Positions 16,834 to 28,104 are shown, counted from the stretch's first letter. The stretch: DNA of 64,000 nt from Mycolicibacterium rufum (GCF_022374875.2 NZ_CP092427.2:4650001-4714000), one strand, 5' to 3'. Made by a program: numbers and translations. The notes: a model not told the origin generated them from the sequence alone.

Positions 16834-17243
16834 GCGAGACCGAGGACCGGCGCGACATCACCGACGTCCTGATCCGCTATGCGACCGGAATCGACACCCG
16901 GGACTGGCCGTTGTTCCGCACCGTGTTCACCGACGACTGCCGCCTGGATTACGGCGAGATCGGCAGCTGGACCGGGGTCGACGCGGTGACCGACTTCATG
17001 GTCGCCGCGCATGCGGCGGCGGGGCACACGATGCACCGGATCACCAACCCTGCGGTGACCGTCGACGGGAACACCGCACAGGCACGGGCCTACGTCGACG
17101 CTCTGATCATGGCGCCCGACAACGCTTCCGGGGTGAATGCCGTGGGCTTCTACGACGACGAGTTCGTCCGCACCGCGCAGGGCTGGCGGCTGCACCGGCG
17201 TCGGTTCACCACCGTGCTGATCAGGTCAGTCGTTGCGGGCTGA
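16830..17243 (+). CDS. SnoaL/NTF2-like protein
   Basis: The 137-residue protein has the NTF2/SnoaL cone fold: a first helix [29 protein letters not shown], then [26 protein letters not shown] and the terminal strand [20 protein letters not shown]. Members act as small hydratases, isomerases or cyclases. It overlaps the DUF35 gene by 4 nt (ATGA) and ends the dehydrogenase/aldolase operon. A hydratase job between those two steps is possible, since no MaoC hydratase is present, but this is inference. Confidence 0.78.
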   Translation: MSETEDRRDITDVLIRYATGIDTRDWPLFRTVFTDDCRLDYGEIGSWTGVDAVTDFMVAAHAAAGHTMHRITNPAVTVDGNTAQARAYVDALIMAPDNASGVNAVGFYDDEFVRTAQGWRLHRRRFTTVLIRSVVAG

Positions 17244-18564
17244 CCTCCTGGGTCACCAGCTTCTGCAGCGGACGGCGCGCGGTCTCGCGCATGGTCAGCA
17301 CCGTCAGCAGGGTGACCACCGCGGCGCCGATCACGTAGTACGCCGGGGCGATCTGGTTGCCCGTCCGCGCCACCAGCCAGGTGGCCACATACGGTGCCGT
17401 GCCGCCGAACAGGGCCACCGAGATGTTGTAGCCGATGGAGTACCCGCTGGACCGCACGCGGGTGGCGAACAACTCGGCGCCGGCGGCCAGCGCCGTCGAC
17501 GCGAACACCGATTCGATCGCGGCCAGTGCGGCGTGAGCGGTGATCGCGGCCGCCAGCGAGCCGCTGTTGAGCAGCAGGAACAGCGGATAGGTGAAGACCG
17601 CGAACAGCACCGAACCGGCGATCAGCAGCGGCTTGCGCCCGATCCGGTCCGACAGCGCGCCCAGCGGGGGGATCAACGCGATCGCGACCAGGCTGGCCAC
17701 GGTGATGGACACGAATGCGTCGGTCTTGCTGAACTCCAGTGTCTTCGTGAAATAGCTGGGCAGGAAGGTGAACACGACGTAGAAGCCGACGTTGTGGATG
17801 ATCACCAGCCCGATGATCTGCAGGATGGGCCGCCACGCCGTCGTGACGGCCTCCCTCAGCGGGGACGACGACACCTCGCCGGAGTCACGCAGGTCCAGGA
17901 ACTCCGGGGTGTCGCCCAGGCGCGTCCGGATGTACAGGCCGACCGCGCCGAGAACGCCGGCGATCAGGAACGGGATCCGCCAGCCGTAGGCGTCCATGGC
18001 CGACTCGGACAGCACCGTCTCCAGCGCGGTGACGGTCACCGAACCGAGCAGGAAGCCCACCACCACCGACCAGACGAGGAACGACACCACGAATCCGCGA
18101 TGCCGGTCGGAGGCGTACTCGGCCAGAAAGCATGCGCCGCTGCCGTATTCGCCGCCGGCGGAGAATCCTTGCAGGCAACGCAGGAGCAGCAGCAGGATCG
18201 GGGCGAACACGCCGATGCTCTGGTAGCTGGGGACCAGACCGATGGCCAGCGTGGACGCCGACATCATCAGGATCACCAGCGCAAGCACCTTCTGGCGGCC
18301 GATCCGGTCACCCAACGGCCCGAAGAAGAACCCGCCGAGGGGCCGCATGAAGAACGCGGCGGCGAAGATCGCGAAGGTGTTGAGCAGCGCGGCGGTCTCG
18401 TCACCGGGTGGAAAGAACTTGTCGGCGATGTAGGTCGCGAGGAAGCCGTAGATCGCGAAGTCGAACCATTCGACGGTGTTGCCGATCGCCGCGCCCCGCA
18501 CGGCCTTCGCGACGGTGCCGGATGCGGGTGCGGTGCGAGGTGTGGTCGCGGGGTCGATGGTCAT
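17221..18564 (-). CDS. MFS transporter, metabolite:H+ symporter type
   Basis: The 447-residue protein has 12 predicted membrane helices and MHS-family signatures: [25 protein letters not shown] at the N terminus, [13 protein letters not shown] after helix 2, [20 protein letters not shown] in helix 4, and [13 protein letters not shown] between helices 8 and 9. MHS members import organic acids or osmolytes with protons. ATG 18564 overlaps the DUF1445 stop by 4 nt, forming a two-gene unit. Its 3' end overlaps the convergent NTF2-like gene by 23 nt. The substrate may be the catabolite of this region, but the sequence does not say. Confidence 0.9.
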   Translation of the reverse strand: MTIDPATTPRTAPASGTVAKAVRGAAIGNTVEWFDFAIYGFLATYIADKFFPPGDETAALLNTFAIFAAAFFMRPLGGFFFGPLGDRIGRQKVLALVILMMSASTLAIGLVPSYQSIGVFAPILLLLLRCLQGFSAGGEYGSGACFLAEYASDRHRGFVVSFLVWSVVVGFLLGSVTVTALETVLSESAMDAYGWRIPFLIAGVLGAVGLYIRTRLGDTPEFLDLRDSGEVSSSPLREAVTTAWRPILQIIGLVIIHNVGFYVVFTFLPSYFTKTLEFSKTDAFVSITVASLVAIALIPPLGALSDRIGRKPLLIAGSVLFAVFTYPLFLLLNSGSLAAAITAHAALAAIESVFASTALAAGAELFATRVRSSGYSIGYNISVALFGGTAPYVATWLVARTGNQIAPAYYVIGAAVVTLLTVLTMRETARRPLQKLVTQEVSPQRLT

Positions 18565-19394
18565 GGCGATCCTCCGGGCAGGTGGGGTGCTGGGGCCGCA
18601 CTGTCGTAGTGCTCGTGGGGGAGGTCGGTGATGAACATGTGTCCGGGCGCGTGGACGAGGGCGATCGGCGGGCGGGCGCGCTGCACCGCCGTCTGCGGCG
18701 TCACCCCGCACGCCCAGAACACGGGAATCTCGTCGTCGGCGATCGACACCGGATCGCCGAAGTCAGGGGACGCGAGATCACCGATGCCCAGTGCGGTCGG
18801 GTCGCCGGCATGCACGGGGGCGCCGTGCATGGCCGGGAACCGCGCCGTGATCTGGGCGGCGCGGGACAGATCGGCGGGTCGCATCGGCCGCATCGAGACC
18901 ACCATCGGTCCGCCGAAAAGTCCTGCCGGCGCACAGGCGAGGTCGGTGACGTACATCGGGACGTTGGTGCGCTGACGCTGATGCGCGAGCGGGATTCCGG
19001 CCGCGGTCAGCGCCCACTCGAAGGTGAACGAGCAGCCCAGCAGGAACGCGACCAGGTCGGCACGCCAGTACCGGTTCACGTCGTTCGGTTCGTCGATGCA
19101 CTCACCGTCGGCGAACACGCGGTAGCGCGGGACATCGCTGCGCAGATCGGCGTCCGGCGCGAGCGCCTCCGGGCACGCGCTACCGGTCTCGGTGACGTCG
19201 AGCACGGGGCACGGCTTCGGGTTGCGGACGCAGAACCGGAGGAAGTCGAGGGCGTACGCCTCGGGCAGCACGACCAGGTTGGCCTGAGCGAACCCGGGGG
19301 CGAGGCCGCTGGTGGGCCCGGTGTGCCGGCCGGCGCGGATGTCGGCGCGCGCGCGAGCAGCAGCGGTGACGTCCCGGGCCGCGGCGGTTCGCAT
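18561..19394 (-). CDS. DUF1445 putative hydro-lyase
   Basis: The 277-residue DUF1445 (YcsI-like) protein has the conserved segments [61 protein letters not shown] and the end [15 protein letters not shown]. The family is annotated as hydro-lyase, with some members linked to D-glutamate or amino-acid turnover. It is translationally coupled to the MFS transporter, so the two may import and convert one small acid. Function is not certain. Confidence 0.85.
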   Translation of the reverse strand: MRTAAARDVTAAARARADIRAGRHTGPTSGLAPGFAQANLVVLPEAYALDFLRFCVRNPKPCPVLDVTETGSACPEALAPDADLRSDVPRYRVFADGECIDEPNDVNRYWRADLVAFLLGCSFTFEWALTAAGIPLAHQRQRTNVPMYVTDLACAPAGLFGGPMVVSMRPMRPADLSRAAQITARFPAMHGAPVHAGDPTALGIGDLASPDFGDPVSIADDEIPVFWACGVTPQTAVQRARPPIALVHAPGHMFITDLPHEHYDSAAPAPHLPGGSP

Positions 19395-19423
19395 ACGCGA
19401 GCATTCCCCGTTCGCGCGTTCAA

Positions 19424-20881
19424 CTAACGCACAGCTGAGACGGGCGTGTACAGGCGGGTGACGTCGGAGCGTCCGCGCAGGGTGGTCTCACCGCCGGCGG
19501 CCCAGTGCTCCTGTTCGCCGGGGTCGGCCCGGTCGACGGCCGCACCGGAACCCAGCACCCGGCCGGGATGGTCCTTCGCGCAGTCGGCCAGCCGCGCCGC
19601 CTCGTTCACGGGGTCGCCGATCACCGTGTACTCGTAGCGGTTCTCCGCGCCGATGTTGCCCGCGAACACCGGGCCCGCGGACACACCGATGCCGAAATCG
19701 ACGCTCAGACTGGCCAATTGGAGGGCGAGCGTACGGGCGACGGCCAGGCCGGCCGATGCGGGGTCGGCGATGCGCAGCGGTGCGCCGAACACCGCCAGCG
19801 CGGCGTCGCCCTGGAACTTGTTGATCAGACCGTGCCGGGCGTCGACCTCGGCCACCACGATGCGGAAGAAGTCGTTGAGCACCCCGGCCACCTCGTGCGG
19901 TTCCCGCTCGACGGCCAGTCGGGTCGAGTCGGTGAGGTCGACGAACAGCACCGCCACCTCCCGCTCGTCGCCCGCCGGGGATTCGCCCTGCTCGAGTGCG
20001 CGGCGGGCCACCTCCTCTCCGACGTGCCGCCCGAACAGGTCGTGCAGCCGGTCGCGTTCCCGCAGACCCGCGACCATGCGGTTGAAACCGATTTGCAGGC
20101 GGCCGATCTCGGACCACTCGTACACCTCGACGCTGCCGTCGATGTCACCTCGCTCGACATCGGCCATCGCGGCGACCACCTGGCCGATCGGATCGGAGAT
20201 CGACATCGACACCACGAGCATCGCGCGCAATCCGAGGACCACGGCCACCAGGGCCAGCACCAGCAGTGCCAGTTCGATCGGGCTGTCCTCGGTCAGCAGC
20301 CAGTTGCGGTACCGCAGGATCAGCAGCAGGGCGATCGCGCCGCCCGGCAGGGCCGTGCACAACGTCCACATCAGGATCAGCCGCGCCCGCACCCCGGGGG
20401 CGGCGGGCCGTTCGCCCGGGGGCACGCGGGCCATCAGCGGCCGCAGCGTGCGCAGGGTGAACAGGAACCCGGTGCAGACCGCGGCGATGGCGCCGAACAG
20501 CAGGGTCGTGGTGATCACGACGAACACCGACGCCTCGGCGTCGAGGTTCAGCGGCACCAGCACCGCCGCGGTCAACAGCCACGGCGCCAACATGATCGCC
20601 GCCTGGCGACGGATGATCTTGGCGGTGGTGGTGATCTCCGCCGGGGTGGGGCGCCGCTCTGCCGCCAGCCAACGCAGCGAGGGCCGCAGGATCGCGACCG
20701 CTCCGAGCCCGACGGTGGCCGTCCCGACGGTCACCACGGCGACCAGGGTCGCGACGTTGGCGCCCGTGACGACCCCGCGCCCGCCCAGCGCCCCGACGAT
20801 CGCCACGACCTCGGCGACGGTGAGCAGGTAGGCCGTGGTCAGTCCCACCGCGTACCGGGTCAGCAGCCGCCGTGGCCTCAC
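19424..20881 (-). CDS. Membrane class III adenylate/guanylate cyclase with HAMP domain
   Basis: The 485-residue protein has six hydrophobic helices in residues 10-235, a HAMP linker ([20 protein letters not shown] to about 275) and a C-terminal class III cyclase domain. Visible catalytic elements are the metal Asp in [13 protein letters not shown], the substrate-specifying Lys and second Asp in [13 protein letters not shown], and [11 protein letters not shown] with Asn and Arg for the transition state. This fits the mycobacterial Rv1318c-1320c/Rv3645 family producing cAMP. Start is GTG 20881. No partner in the window is obvious, although a CRP-like site lies at 4.29 kb. Confidence 0.9.
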   Translation of the reverse strand: MRPRRLLTRYAVGLTTAYLLTVAEVVAIVGALGGRGVVTGANVATLVAVVTVGTATVGLGAVAILRPSLRWLAAERRPTPAEITTTAKIIRRQAAIMLAPWLLTAAVLVPLNLDAEASVFVVITTTLLFGAIAAVCTGFLFTLRTLRPLMARVPPGERPAAPGVRARLILMWTLCTALPGGAIALLLILRYRNWLLTEDSPIELALLVLALVAVVLGLRAMLVVSMSISDPIGQVVAAMADVERGDIDGSVEVYEWSEIGRLQIGFNRMVAGLRERDRLHDLFGRHVGEEVARRALEQGESPAGDEREVAVLFVDLTDSTRLAVEREPHEVAGVLNDFFRIVVAEVDARHGLINKFQGDAALAVFGAPLRIADPASAGLAVARTLALQLASLSVDFGIGVSAGPVFAGNIGAENRYEYTVIGDPVNEAARLADCAKDHPGRVLGSGAAVDRADPGEQEHWAAGGETTLRGRSDVTRLYTPVSAVR

Positions 20882-20894
20882 ACGGGGGAAGCTA

Positions 20895-21197
20895 TCAGTC
20901 GCTGGCGGGCAGCGGCTTGGCTTCCTTGAGGGTCAGCGGAGTGTCCCCGATCGACAATGTGCCCTTACCGGCCTTCGTGACGAGCACCTCGGCGCCGCTG
21001 TCGTCGACGTAGCGCTTACCCATCACGGTGCCGTCGGCCAGCGTGCCGTCGAGCGACAGGCCACTGTCGACGTCGTCGCCGACGAGCACCATGGGTGCAC
21101 CGCCGGCCCGCAGATCGTCGAGGCTGTCGGCGCTGCGCACGACGATGACCTGGGTGTCACAGACCTGGCTCTGCAGGCGGGTGCCGTTCTTGATCAT
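20895..21197 (-). CDS. Conserved small protein of unknown function
   Basis: The 100-residue soluble protein is rich in beta-type segments (TQVIVVRSADSLDDLRAGGAPMVLVG, GKRYVDDSGAEVLVTKAGKGTLSIG) with a single Cys13 and no recognisable catalytic motif. It overlaps the acyl-CoA ligase gene by 4 nt and follows it in the same transcript, so it is probably a real partner of that ligase/SDR operon. No function is assigned. Confidence 0.65.
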   Translation of the reverse strand: MIKNGTRLQSQVCDTQVIVVRSADSLDDLRAGGAPMVLVGDDVDSGLSLDGTLADGTVMGKRYVDDSGAEVLVTKAGKGTLSIGDTPLTLKEAKPLPASD

Positions 21198-22702
21198 GCG
21201 GGCTCCTTCGATGCGGCGTTCAGTTCGTCGACCAGCTCCCGCCGCAGCACCTTGCCGGTGGCATTGGTGGGCAGTTCATTCCGGAAGACCACCCGGTCGG
21301 GGGTGCGCGATCCGCGCAGCTGCGCGCGGACGTGCGCGCGCAGGTCCTCGCCGTCGGGTTCGGTGCCCTGCTGGGCGACGACCACGGCGACGATGATCTG
21401 ACCCCATTCCGGATCGTCGGCCCCGACGACGGCGCAGTCGCGGACGTGCGGATGCTCGACCAGAACGTCCTCGATCTCGGCCGGAGCGATGTTCTCGCCT
21501 CCGCGGATGATGGTGTCGTCGGAGCGGCCGCCGATGAACAGATATCCCTCGCCATCGAGGTGAGCGACGTCCTTGGTGGGGAACCAGCCGTTGTCGTCGA
21601 GAACGGAACCGATCCCGGTGTAGCGGCCCGATACCTGCTCGCCGCGCACGTACAGTTCCCCGGCCTCGCCGGGGCCCAGCACGGTTCCGTCGTCGGCGCG
21701 CACCTCCACCTCGACGCCGGGCACGGGTCGGCCGACCGATCCGAGCCGGCGCAGCGCCGCGTCGTCGCCGGCGGCGAGTGCGGCGCGGTGATCCTCGGGG
21801 GTCAGCACCGCGATGGTGGAGCTGGTCTCGGTCAGGCCGTAGGCGTTCACGAAGCCCACCGAGGGCAGCAGCGCGAGTGCCTTGCGCACCAACGGCAGCG
21901 GCACCTTCGAGCCGCCGTAGGCGAGCGTGCGCAGCGTGGGCAGCGCGACGGCGCGGGCCTCGAGGACCGAGACGATGCGGTCGAGCATCGTGGGCACCAC
22001 GGTCGCCGACGTCACCGCCTCCTCGGAGACCAGCCGTACCCATTCCTCGGCGTCGAAGTGCCTCAGGTACACCATCTTCCGACCCGCGTAGAGGTTCGAC
22101 AGTGCCGCGCCCACCCCGGCGATGTGATACGGCGGCACACAGATCAGCGCGGCGTCTCCCGGTTCCGCAGAAGCGAATTCGACGGTGCCGGTGATGTAAC
22201 TGGTCAGGTTGTTGTGGGTGAGTTCGACGGCCTTCGGCGTGGACGTGGTTCCCGAGGTGAACAGCACCACCGCCACGGCGTCCGGATCGGCGAACGCCGG
22301 AACGTCCGGGCCGGCCTCCGTCGTGTCTGCCGCAGCGCGGAAATCGGCCGAGCCGAGGGTGCGGTAGCCGTCACCGACGGCGTTCCGGTACTCGTCGTCG
22401 ACGATGACGAGCGGGTCGGGCAGGCGGTCGAGCAGAGCGCGCAGGCCGTCGGCGGAGAGCCGGTAGTTCAGCGGCGTGACCGGTGTCGCGGCGCGGGCCG
22501 AAGCGAACAGCAGCAGGGGGAGCATCGCGCCGCCCGTGCCGATGTAGGCGACATGGCGGGCGCCGGAGGAGGCGATCACCTGCGCGCCGCCGTCGGCCAG
22601 CGTGCTCAGTTCGCCGGTGGTGAGCCGGATGTCGCCGTCGACCACCGCGGTCCGGTCGGGGTCGGCCGACGCGGCCATTTCCAGCAGCAGGGAGATACTC
22701 AT
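21194..22702 (-). CDS. Acyl-CoA ligase (FadD-type, AMP-binding)
   Basis: This 502-residue adenylate-forming enzyme activates a carboxylic acid to its CoA thioester. Motifs are the P-loop LFTSGTTSTPKAVELTH, YGLTETSS (A5), GWFPTKDVAHLDGEGYLFIGGRSDDTIIRGGENIAPAEIE (A7-A8, with the hinge Arg/Asp region) and the terminal lysine motif NATGKVLRREL. ATG 22702 overlaps the SDR stop by 4 nt; the longer open frame upstream is the SDR shadow. Gene order SDR, ligase, small protein on one strand, divergent from the mutase operon, suggests one pathway. Confidence 0.92.
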   Translation of the reverse strand: MSISLLLEMAASADPDRTAVVDGDIRLTTGELSTLADGGAQVIASSGARHVAYIGTGGAMLPLLLFASARAATPVTPLNYRLSADGLRALLDRLPDPLVIVDDEYRNAVGDGYRTLGSADFRAAADTTEAGPDVPAFADPDAVAVVLFTSGTTSTPKAVELTHNNLTSYITGTVEFASAEPGDAALICVPPYHIAGVGAALSNLYAGRKMVYLRHFDAEEWVRLVSEEAVTSATVVPTMLDRIVSVLEARAVALPTLRTLAYGGSKVPLPLVRKALALLPSVGFVNAYGLTETSSTIAVLTPEDHRAALAAGDDAALRRLGSVGRPVPGVEVEVRADDGTVLGPGEAGELYVRGEQVSGRYTGIGSVLDDNGWFPTKDVAHLDGEGYLFIGGRSDDTIIRGGENIAPAEIEDVLVEHPHVRDCAVVGADDPEWGQIIVAVVVAQQGTEPDGEDLRAHVRAQLRGSRTPDRVVFRNELPTNATGKVLRRELVDELNAASKEPA

Positions 22703-23553
22703 GACTTGTCCAGGAAGATATCCCACATCGGGGTGTCGCCGCCCCCGTACCGCGACAGATCGGTGACCCCGACGGCGGTCAGCACGTCGGCGTCGATGAA
22801 GGTACGGCCGTTCACCTCGCCGGGTGGCCGGGAGAGGATCGCCACCGCGGCGTCGCCCATGATGTCGGGGCTGCGCGACGCCTCCACGAGCGTGTCTCCG
22901 TCGGGCAGGTTGGCCACCGCGGACGTGGCGATGTAGGTCTGCGGCCACAGGCAACTGAAGCCGATGCCCGCCCCGTCGCGGGCGGCGCGGAACTCCTCGG
23001 CCCACCCCAGCGACAGCAGCGTCATGCCGTATTTGGACAGCGTGTAGGACGGGTGCGCGCCGAGCCAGTGCGGGTTCATGTTCAGCGGCGGCGCCACGGT
23101 GAGCACGTGGGGGACGTCCGACGCGAGCAGGGCGGGCAGCGCCGCACGGGTGAGCAGGAAGGTGCCGCGGACGTTGATGTCCATCATCAGGTCGAACTTC
23201 TTGGCCGAGAGGGCCTGGGTCGGTTCGGTGGCGATGGCGCTCGCGTTGTTGACCACGATGTCGATGCCGCCGAAGTGGGCGACCGCGGTGTCGACGGCGC
23301 GCTGCACGTCGTCTTCGTTGCGCACATCGCCCACCACCGCGACCGCCTTGCCGCCGGCTTCCTCGATCTCGGCGGCCGCGCTGTGCACGGTGCCGGGCAA
23401 CCGGGGGTGGGGTTCGGCGGTCTTGGCCATCAGGACGACATTGGCGCCGCGCCGCGCCGCGCCCAGTGCGATGGCCAGGCCGATGCCACGGCTGCCGCCC
23501 GACACCACCAGCGTGCGGTCGGCGAACTGCGCCTCGGGGAATGGGTCGGACAT
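22699..23553 (-). CDS. HSDL2-like short-chain dehydrogenase
   Basis: The 284-residue SDR has the NAD(P) motif VVSGGSRGIGLAIALGAARRGANVVLMAKT, which matches the HSDL2 group, NNASA and the catalytic YTLSK. The usual catalytic serine in the strand before it appears replaced (LTVAPPLNMNPHW), leaving Tyr/Lys. HSDL2-like enzymes occur in fatty-acid and sterol metabolism. It starts the SDR/ligase/small-protein operon and diverges from the B12 mutase operon across 171 nt containing two similar promoter-type repeats. Confidence 0.85.
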   Translation of the reverse strand: MSDPFPEAQFADRTLVVSGGSRGIGLAIALGAARRGANVVLMAKTAEPHPRLPGTVHSAAAEIEEAGGKAVAVVGDVRNEDDVQRAVDTAVAHFGGIDIVVNNASAIATEPTQALSAKKFDLMMDINVRGTFLLTRAALPALLASDVPHVLTVAPPLNMNPHWLGAHPSYTLSKYGMTLLSLGWAEEFRAARDGAGIGFSCLWPQTYIATSAVANLPDGDTLVEASRSPDIMGDAAVAILSRPPGEVNGRTFIDADVLTAVGVTDLSRYGGGDTPMWDIFLDKS

Positions 23554-23584
23554 CGCGCCTCCTCGTCAGCACCGGATAGTGCCG

Positions 23585-23719
23585 TTCTCATTTTATGCGA
23601 ATTACATAATCGCTGTGTACCGGGGCTTCGATCGCCCACCGGGCCGGTCGGCACCCACGCCTGCGTGCATCTTTCCCTCAGACGGTATTGGCATTCTCAT
23701 TTTTTGCAAGTACGTTATC
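23585..23719. repeat. Two near-identical ~27-nt direct repeats in the SDR/mutase divergent promoter
   Basis: The copy at 23585-23611 and the copy at 23694-23719 share TTCTCATTTT, then TGC, then a TAC-T-AT-C tail, about 21 of 27 positions with one gap. Both lie in the 171-nt region between the divergent SDR (23553) and mutase (23725) genes. Each includes the half site TTCTCA, which also appears in palindromes upstream of other operons here. They are candidate regulator sites or duplicated promoter elements; which is unresolved. Confidence 0.5.
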
Positions 23720-23724
23720 CACTG

Positions 23725-25301
<1,577 letters not shown>

Positions 25302-25302
<1 letters not shown>

Positions 25303-25703
25303 TGGTCACCCGAGTGCTCGTCGCCAAACCCGGTCTGGACGGCCATGATCGCGGCGCCAAGATCGTGGCGCGCACGCTGCGTGATGCCGGCTTCGAGGTC
25401 ATCTACACCGGTATCCGACAGCGCATCGAGGACATCGTCTCGATCGCGCTGCAGGAAGACGTTGCGCTGGTGGGTCTTTCGATCCTGTCGGGGGCCCACG
25501 TCGCGCTGACCACCCGCACCGTCGAGGCGCTGCGGGCGGCCGACGCCGGGGACATCGCCGTCGTGGTGGGCGGCACCATCCCGCAAGGTGACGTGCAGAA
25601 GCTGCTCGACGCGGGAGCGGCCGCGGTGTTCCCCACCGGGACCTCGCTCGAGGACCTGGTGCGCGACGTACGCGAGCTGACGGAGAAGGTGGATCAATCG
25701 TGA
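25302..25703 (+). CDS. B12-binding small subunit of acyl-CoA mutase
   Basis: The 133-residue protein is the cobalamin-binding Rossmann domain alone. The lower-ligand motif DxHxxG is present as D13-G-H15-D-R-G18, followed by GFEVIYTGIRQ, LVGLSILSGAH and VVVGGTIPQGDVQKLLDAGAAAVFPTGTS. His15 would coordinate cobalt. GTG 25302 overlaps the stop of the large subunit by 1 nt, so the two chains are translationally coupled. Mutase chaperone MeaB is encoded 9 kb away in the window. Confidence 0.95.
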
Positions 25704-26656
25704 GGCTCGGTGTGATGATCGGGGCCGAACGCGGCGACATGACGCGCAAGGTCACCAAGCTGGTGTCCGACATCGAGTGGGCCGAGTCGGCCGGCCTGCA
25801 CACCGCGTGGATGCCGCAGGTGCCCAACGACTTCGACTGCCTGACCATGGTGGCGCTGATGGCGGCGCACACGACGCGCATCGAACTCGGCACCGCCGTC
25901 GTTCCGTTGCAGGCCCAGCATCCCATCGCGCTCGCCCGGCAGGCTCTTTCGGTGCACGCCATGGCCGCCGGGCGGCTCGCGCTCGGCGTCGGCCCGTCGC
26001 ACCACTGGATCGTGCGCGACATGCTGGGCCTGCCCTACGACAGGCCTGCCGCCTACACCCGTGACTATCTCGAGGTCCTCGACGCCGCGCTCGCCGGTCC
26101 CGGCGAGGTCGACGTCGAGAACGCGTCGTTCACCGTGCACAACCCGACGGTGCTGGCCGCCGAGACGCCGCTTCCGGTGCTCGTCGCCGCGCTGGGGCCG
26201 GTCATGCTGCAGATCGCGGGGGAGCGGGCCGACGGCACCGTGCTGTGGATGGCCGACGAGAAGGCGATCGGCGAGCACATCGCGCCGAAGATCACCAAGG
26301 CCGCGGCGGACGCGGGCCGGCCGGCTCCGCGGATCGTGGCCGGCATCCCGGTGTGCCTGTGCGCCAACAGCGAGATCGACGCGGCGAAGGAGCGCGCCAA
26401 CCGCATCCTCGCCGAGGCCGAGACGTCGCCGAACTACCAGCGGCTGCTGGACCGCGGCGACGCGCGCACCGTCGGCGACCTCTGTGCCGCCGGCGACATG
26501 GAGCAAATCCTCCGACGCTTCCGGCAGTTCGCCGACGCGGGTGTCACCGATCTGTCGGTACGGCTGCTGCCGATCGGCGACACCCGTGACGAGCTCGTGG
26601 CGTCCAAGTACCGCACCCGCGAGGTGATCGCCGAGCTCGCCGAGGCCGTGCGATGA
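25700..26656 (+). CDS. Luciferase-like (LLM) oxidoreductase, probably F420-dependent
   Basis: The 318-residue TIM-barrel protein of the bacterial-luciferase superfamily begins MRLGVMIGAERG, with WAESAGLHTAWMPQ, IELGTAVVPLQAQHPIALARQALS and GRLALGVGPSHHWIVRDMLGLPYDRP. These are typical of mycobacterial F420-binding oxidoreductases. It would transfer hydride between F420 and an organic substrate. The GTG start overlaps the B12-subunit stop by 4 nt, placing it in the mutase operon. The substrate is unknown. Confidence 0.85.
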   Translation: MRLGVMIGAERGDMTRKVTKLVSDIEWAESAGLHTAWMPQVPNDFDCLTMVALMAAHTTRIELGTAVVPLQAQHPIALARQALSVHAMAAGRLALGVGPSHHWIVRDMLGLPYDRPAAYTRDYLEVLDAALAGPGEVDVENASFTVHNPTVLAAETPLPVLVAALGPVMLQIAGERADGTVLWMADEKAIGEHIAPKITKAAADAGRPAPRIVAGIPVCLCANSEIDAAKERANRILAEAETSPNYQRLLDRGDARTVGDLCAAGDMEQILRRFRQFADAGVTDLSVRLLPIGDTRDELVASKYRTREVIAELAEAVR

Positions 26657-27702
26657 ACGGCCCGCTGGCCGGAATTCGCGTCCTGGAGGTCGGCGTCATG
26701 CTGGCGGGCCCGTACGCCACGATGATGCTCGCCGACCTCGGCGCCGACGTGATCAAGATCGAGCCGCCGGGTGGGGAGATCTCCCGCCAGGTGAGCGACA
26801 GCTACTTCGCGAGCCTGAACCGCAACAAGCGCAGCGTCTGTCTGGATCTCGGTTCCGGCGAGGGCAGGCGGCGGCTGGGCGAGCTGGTCGCGGAATCCCA
26901 TGCGCTGCTGGTGAACATGAAGCCGTCGGCGATCCGGCGGCTGGGTCTGACCTATGAGTCGTTGCGGCAATTCAACGAGGCCATCGTGTGCGTGGCCCTG
27001 ACCGGGTACGGGCTCGAGGGCGGAGACGACCCCGCGTTCGACTACGTCATCCAGGCCTCGACGGGGGTGGCGGCGATGACCGGCGACCCGGACGGGCCGC
27101 CGACGCTGCCCGGCTACTCGTCGGCCGACAATTCGACGGGCCTCACGGCGGCGCTCGGGCTGCTGGCCCAGATCGTGTCAGGGCGCGGGGGACAGGTCGA
27201 CGTGTCGCTGCGCGACGTCATGCTCTCGCAGCTCAACTACCGCGCCGCGGCGTATCTCAACGACGGCATCGAGCCGCGCAGGCATCCGCACGGCGCACAC
27301 TCGTATTACGTTCCCGCGCAACTATTTCCCACTGCCGACGGGTACCTCGCGCTGTTCATCACCCACGACGCGTTCTGGGCGGCCTTCGCCGCCGAGGCCG
27401 GCATCACGGGCTTCTCCACCATGGCCGAGCGGGCGTCTCGCCGTGACGACGTCCTGGAGGTGGTCGGCAACGCCCTGTCGACCGACACCGCCGCGCAGTG
27501 GGAGGCCAGGCTGCGGCCGCTGGGCATCCCGGTGTCCGCGGTGCGGACGCTCCCCGAGGCGCTGGCCGCCACGCCGGAGGCGTTGATCACCGCCGGTGAT
27601 CATCGGCTGGTGGGCAGCCCGATCCGGATCGCGGGCTACCGGCCGCAGTACCGTCCCGCGCCCCGTCTGGACGACAGCGTCCCGACGGCTCACTCGTCGT
27701 AG
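26653..27702 (+). CDS. CoA transferase family III (CaiB/BaiF)
   Basis: The 349-residue family III CoA transferase has the N-terminal GIRVLEVGVMLAGPYATMMLADLGADVIKIEPPGG, NRNKRSVCLDL and the catalytic aspartate D159 in YSSADNSTG. These enzymes move CoA between carboxylic acids through aspartyl-CoA anhydrides. It overlaps the LLM stop by 4 nt and ends the mutase operon. It overlaps the convergent ferredoxin by 13 nt. It probably recycles CoA between the pathway acid and an intermediate; partners are unknown. Confidence 0.9.
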   Translation: MNGPLAGIRVLEVGVMLAGPYATMMLADLGADVIKIEPPGGEISRQVSDSYFASLNRNKRSVCLDLGSGEGRRRLGELVAESHALLVNMKPSAIRRLGLTYESLRQFNEAIVCVALTGYGLEGGDDPAFDYVIQASTGVAAMTGDPDGPPTLPGYSSADNSTGLTAALGLLAQIVSGRGGQVDVSLRDVMLSQLNYRAAAYLNDGIEPRRHPHGAHSYYVPAQLFPTADGYLALFITHDAFWAAFAAEAGITGFSTMAERASRRDDVLEVVGNALSTDTAAQWEARLRPLGIPVSAVRTLPEALAATPEALITAGDHRLVGSPIRIAGYRPQYRPAPRLDDSVPTAHSS

Positions 27703-27989
27703 GTGACCGTCACATCGGGGGTGTCGGGAACGGCTTGGCAGGTCAGCACGTATCCCTCCTCGACCTCGTCCTCGGTCAGCGCGTCGTTGACCCGCATCGT
27801 GGCCCGGCCGGTCTTGAGCAGCGCCATGCAGGTGCCGCAGTTGCCGGCCTCACACGAGAACGGCGGCCCCATTCCGGCGCGGCGCGCGCTGTCGAGCAGC
27901 GTCTCGCCCGGTCTCGAGGGCACCGAGGCGGTGCTGCCGTCCAGCTGGATGGTGACGGTGCCTCCGGCCCGGTCTGTTTCGGCGTCCAC
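27690..27989 (-). CDS. Plant-type [2Fe-2S] ferredoxin
   Basis: The 99-residue ferredoxin has the cluster cysteines C46, C51, C54 (SCEAGNCGTC) and C84 (LTCQAV). It resembles the ferredoxin domain of Rieske-oxygenase reductases such as KshB, but stands alone without FAD/NAD domains. It would carry electrons to an oxygenase. No Rieske oxygenase lies in the window, and the P450 at 50.4 kb has its own ferredoxin. It starts at GTG 27989 and is divergent from the acyl-CoA ligase, with a strong palindrome between them. Confidence 0.9.
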   Translation of the reverse strand: MDAETDRAGGTVTIQLDGSTASVPSRPGETLLDSARRAGMGPPFSCEAGNCGTCMALLKTGRATMRVNDALTEDEVEEGYVLTCQAVPDTPDVTVTYDE

Positions 27990-28035
27990 GCGACGTCCTG
28001 CTCCTTCAGCCCTACGACATTGTCATTCTGATAAT

Positions 28036-28054
28036 AGGAGAATACTATTCTCCT
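28036..28054. promoter_or_regulatory. GAGAAT-N3-ATTCTC palindrome (site 1)
   Basis: AGGAGAAT (28036-28043) and ATTCTCCT (28047-28054) are perfect reverse complements around ACT. The site is 51 nt upstream of the acyl-CoA ligase and 47 nt upstream of the divergent ferredoxin. The same core recurs at 34855-34869 and 38877-38893, so it is probably the operator of one shared regulator. Confidence 0.7.
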
Positions 28055-28104
28055 CGACAAACGGTTTTCCTCTCACCATCATCCACGAGGAGGGCGCGCG
28101 CGAC

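Noticed and set aside
27703..28104. N-terminal extension of the acyl-CoA synthetase over the ferredoxin region
   Set aside because: The frame crosses the divergent ferredoxin gene and the regulatory palindrome; adenylation-enzyme homology begins near GTG 28105.
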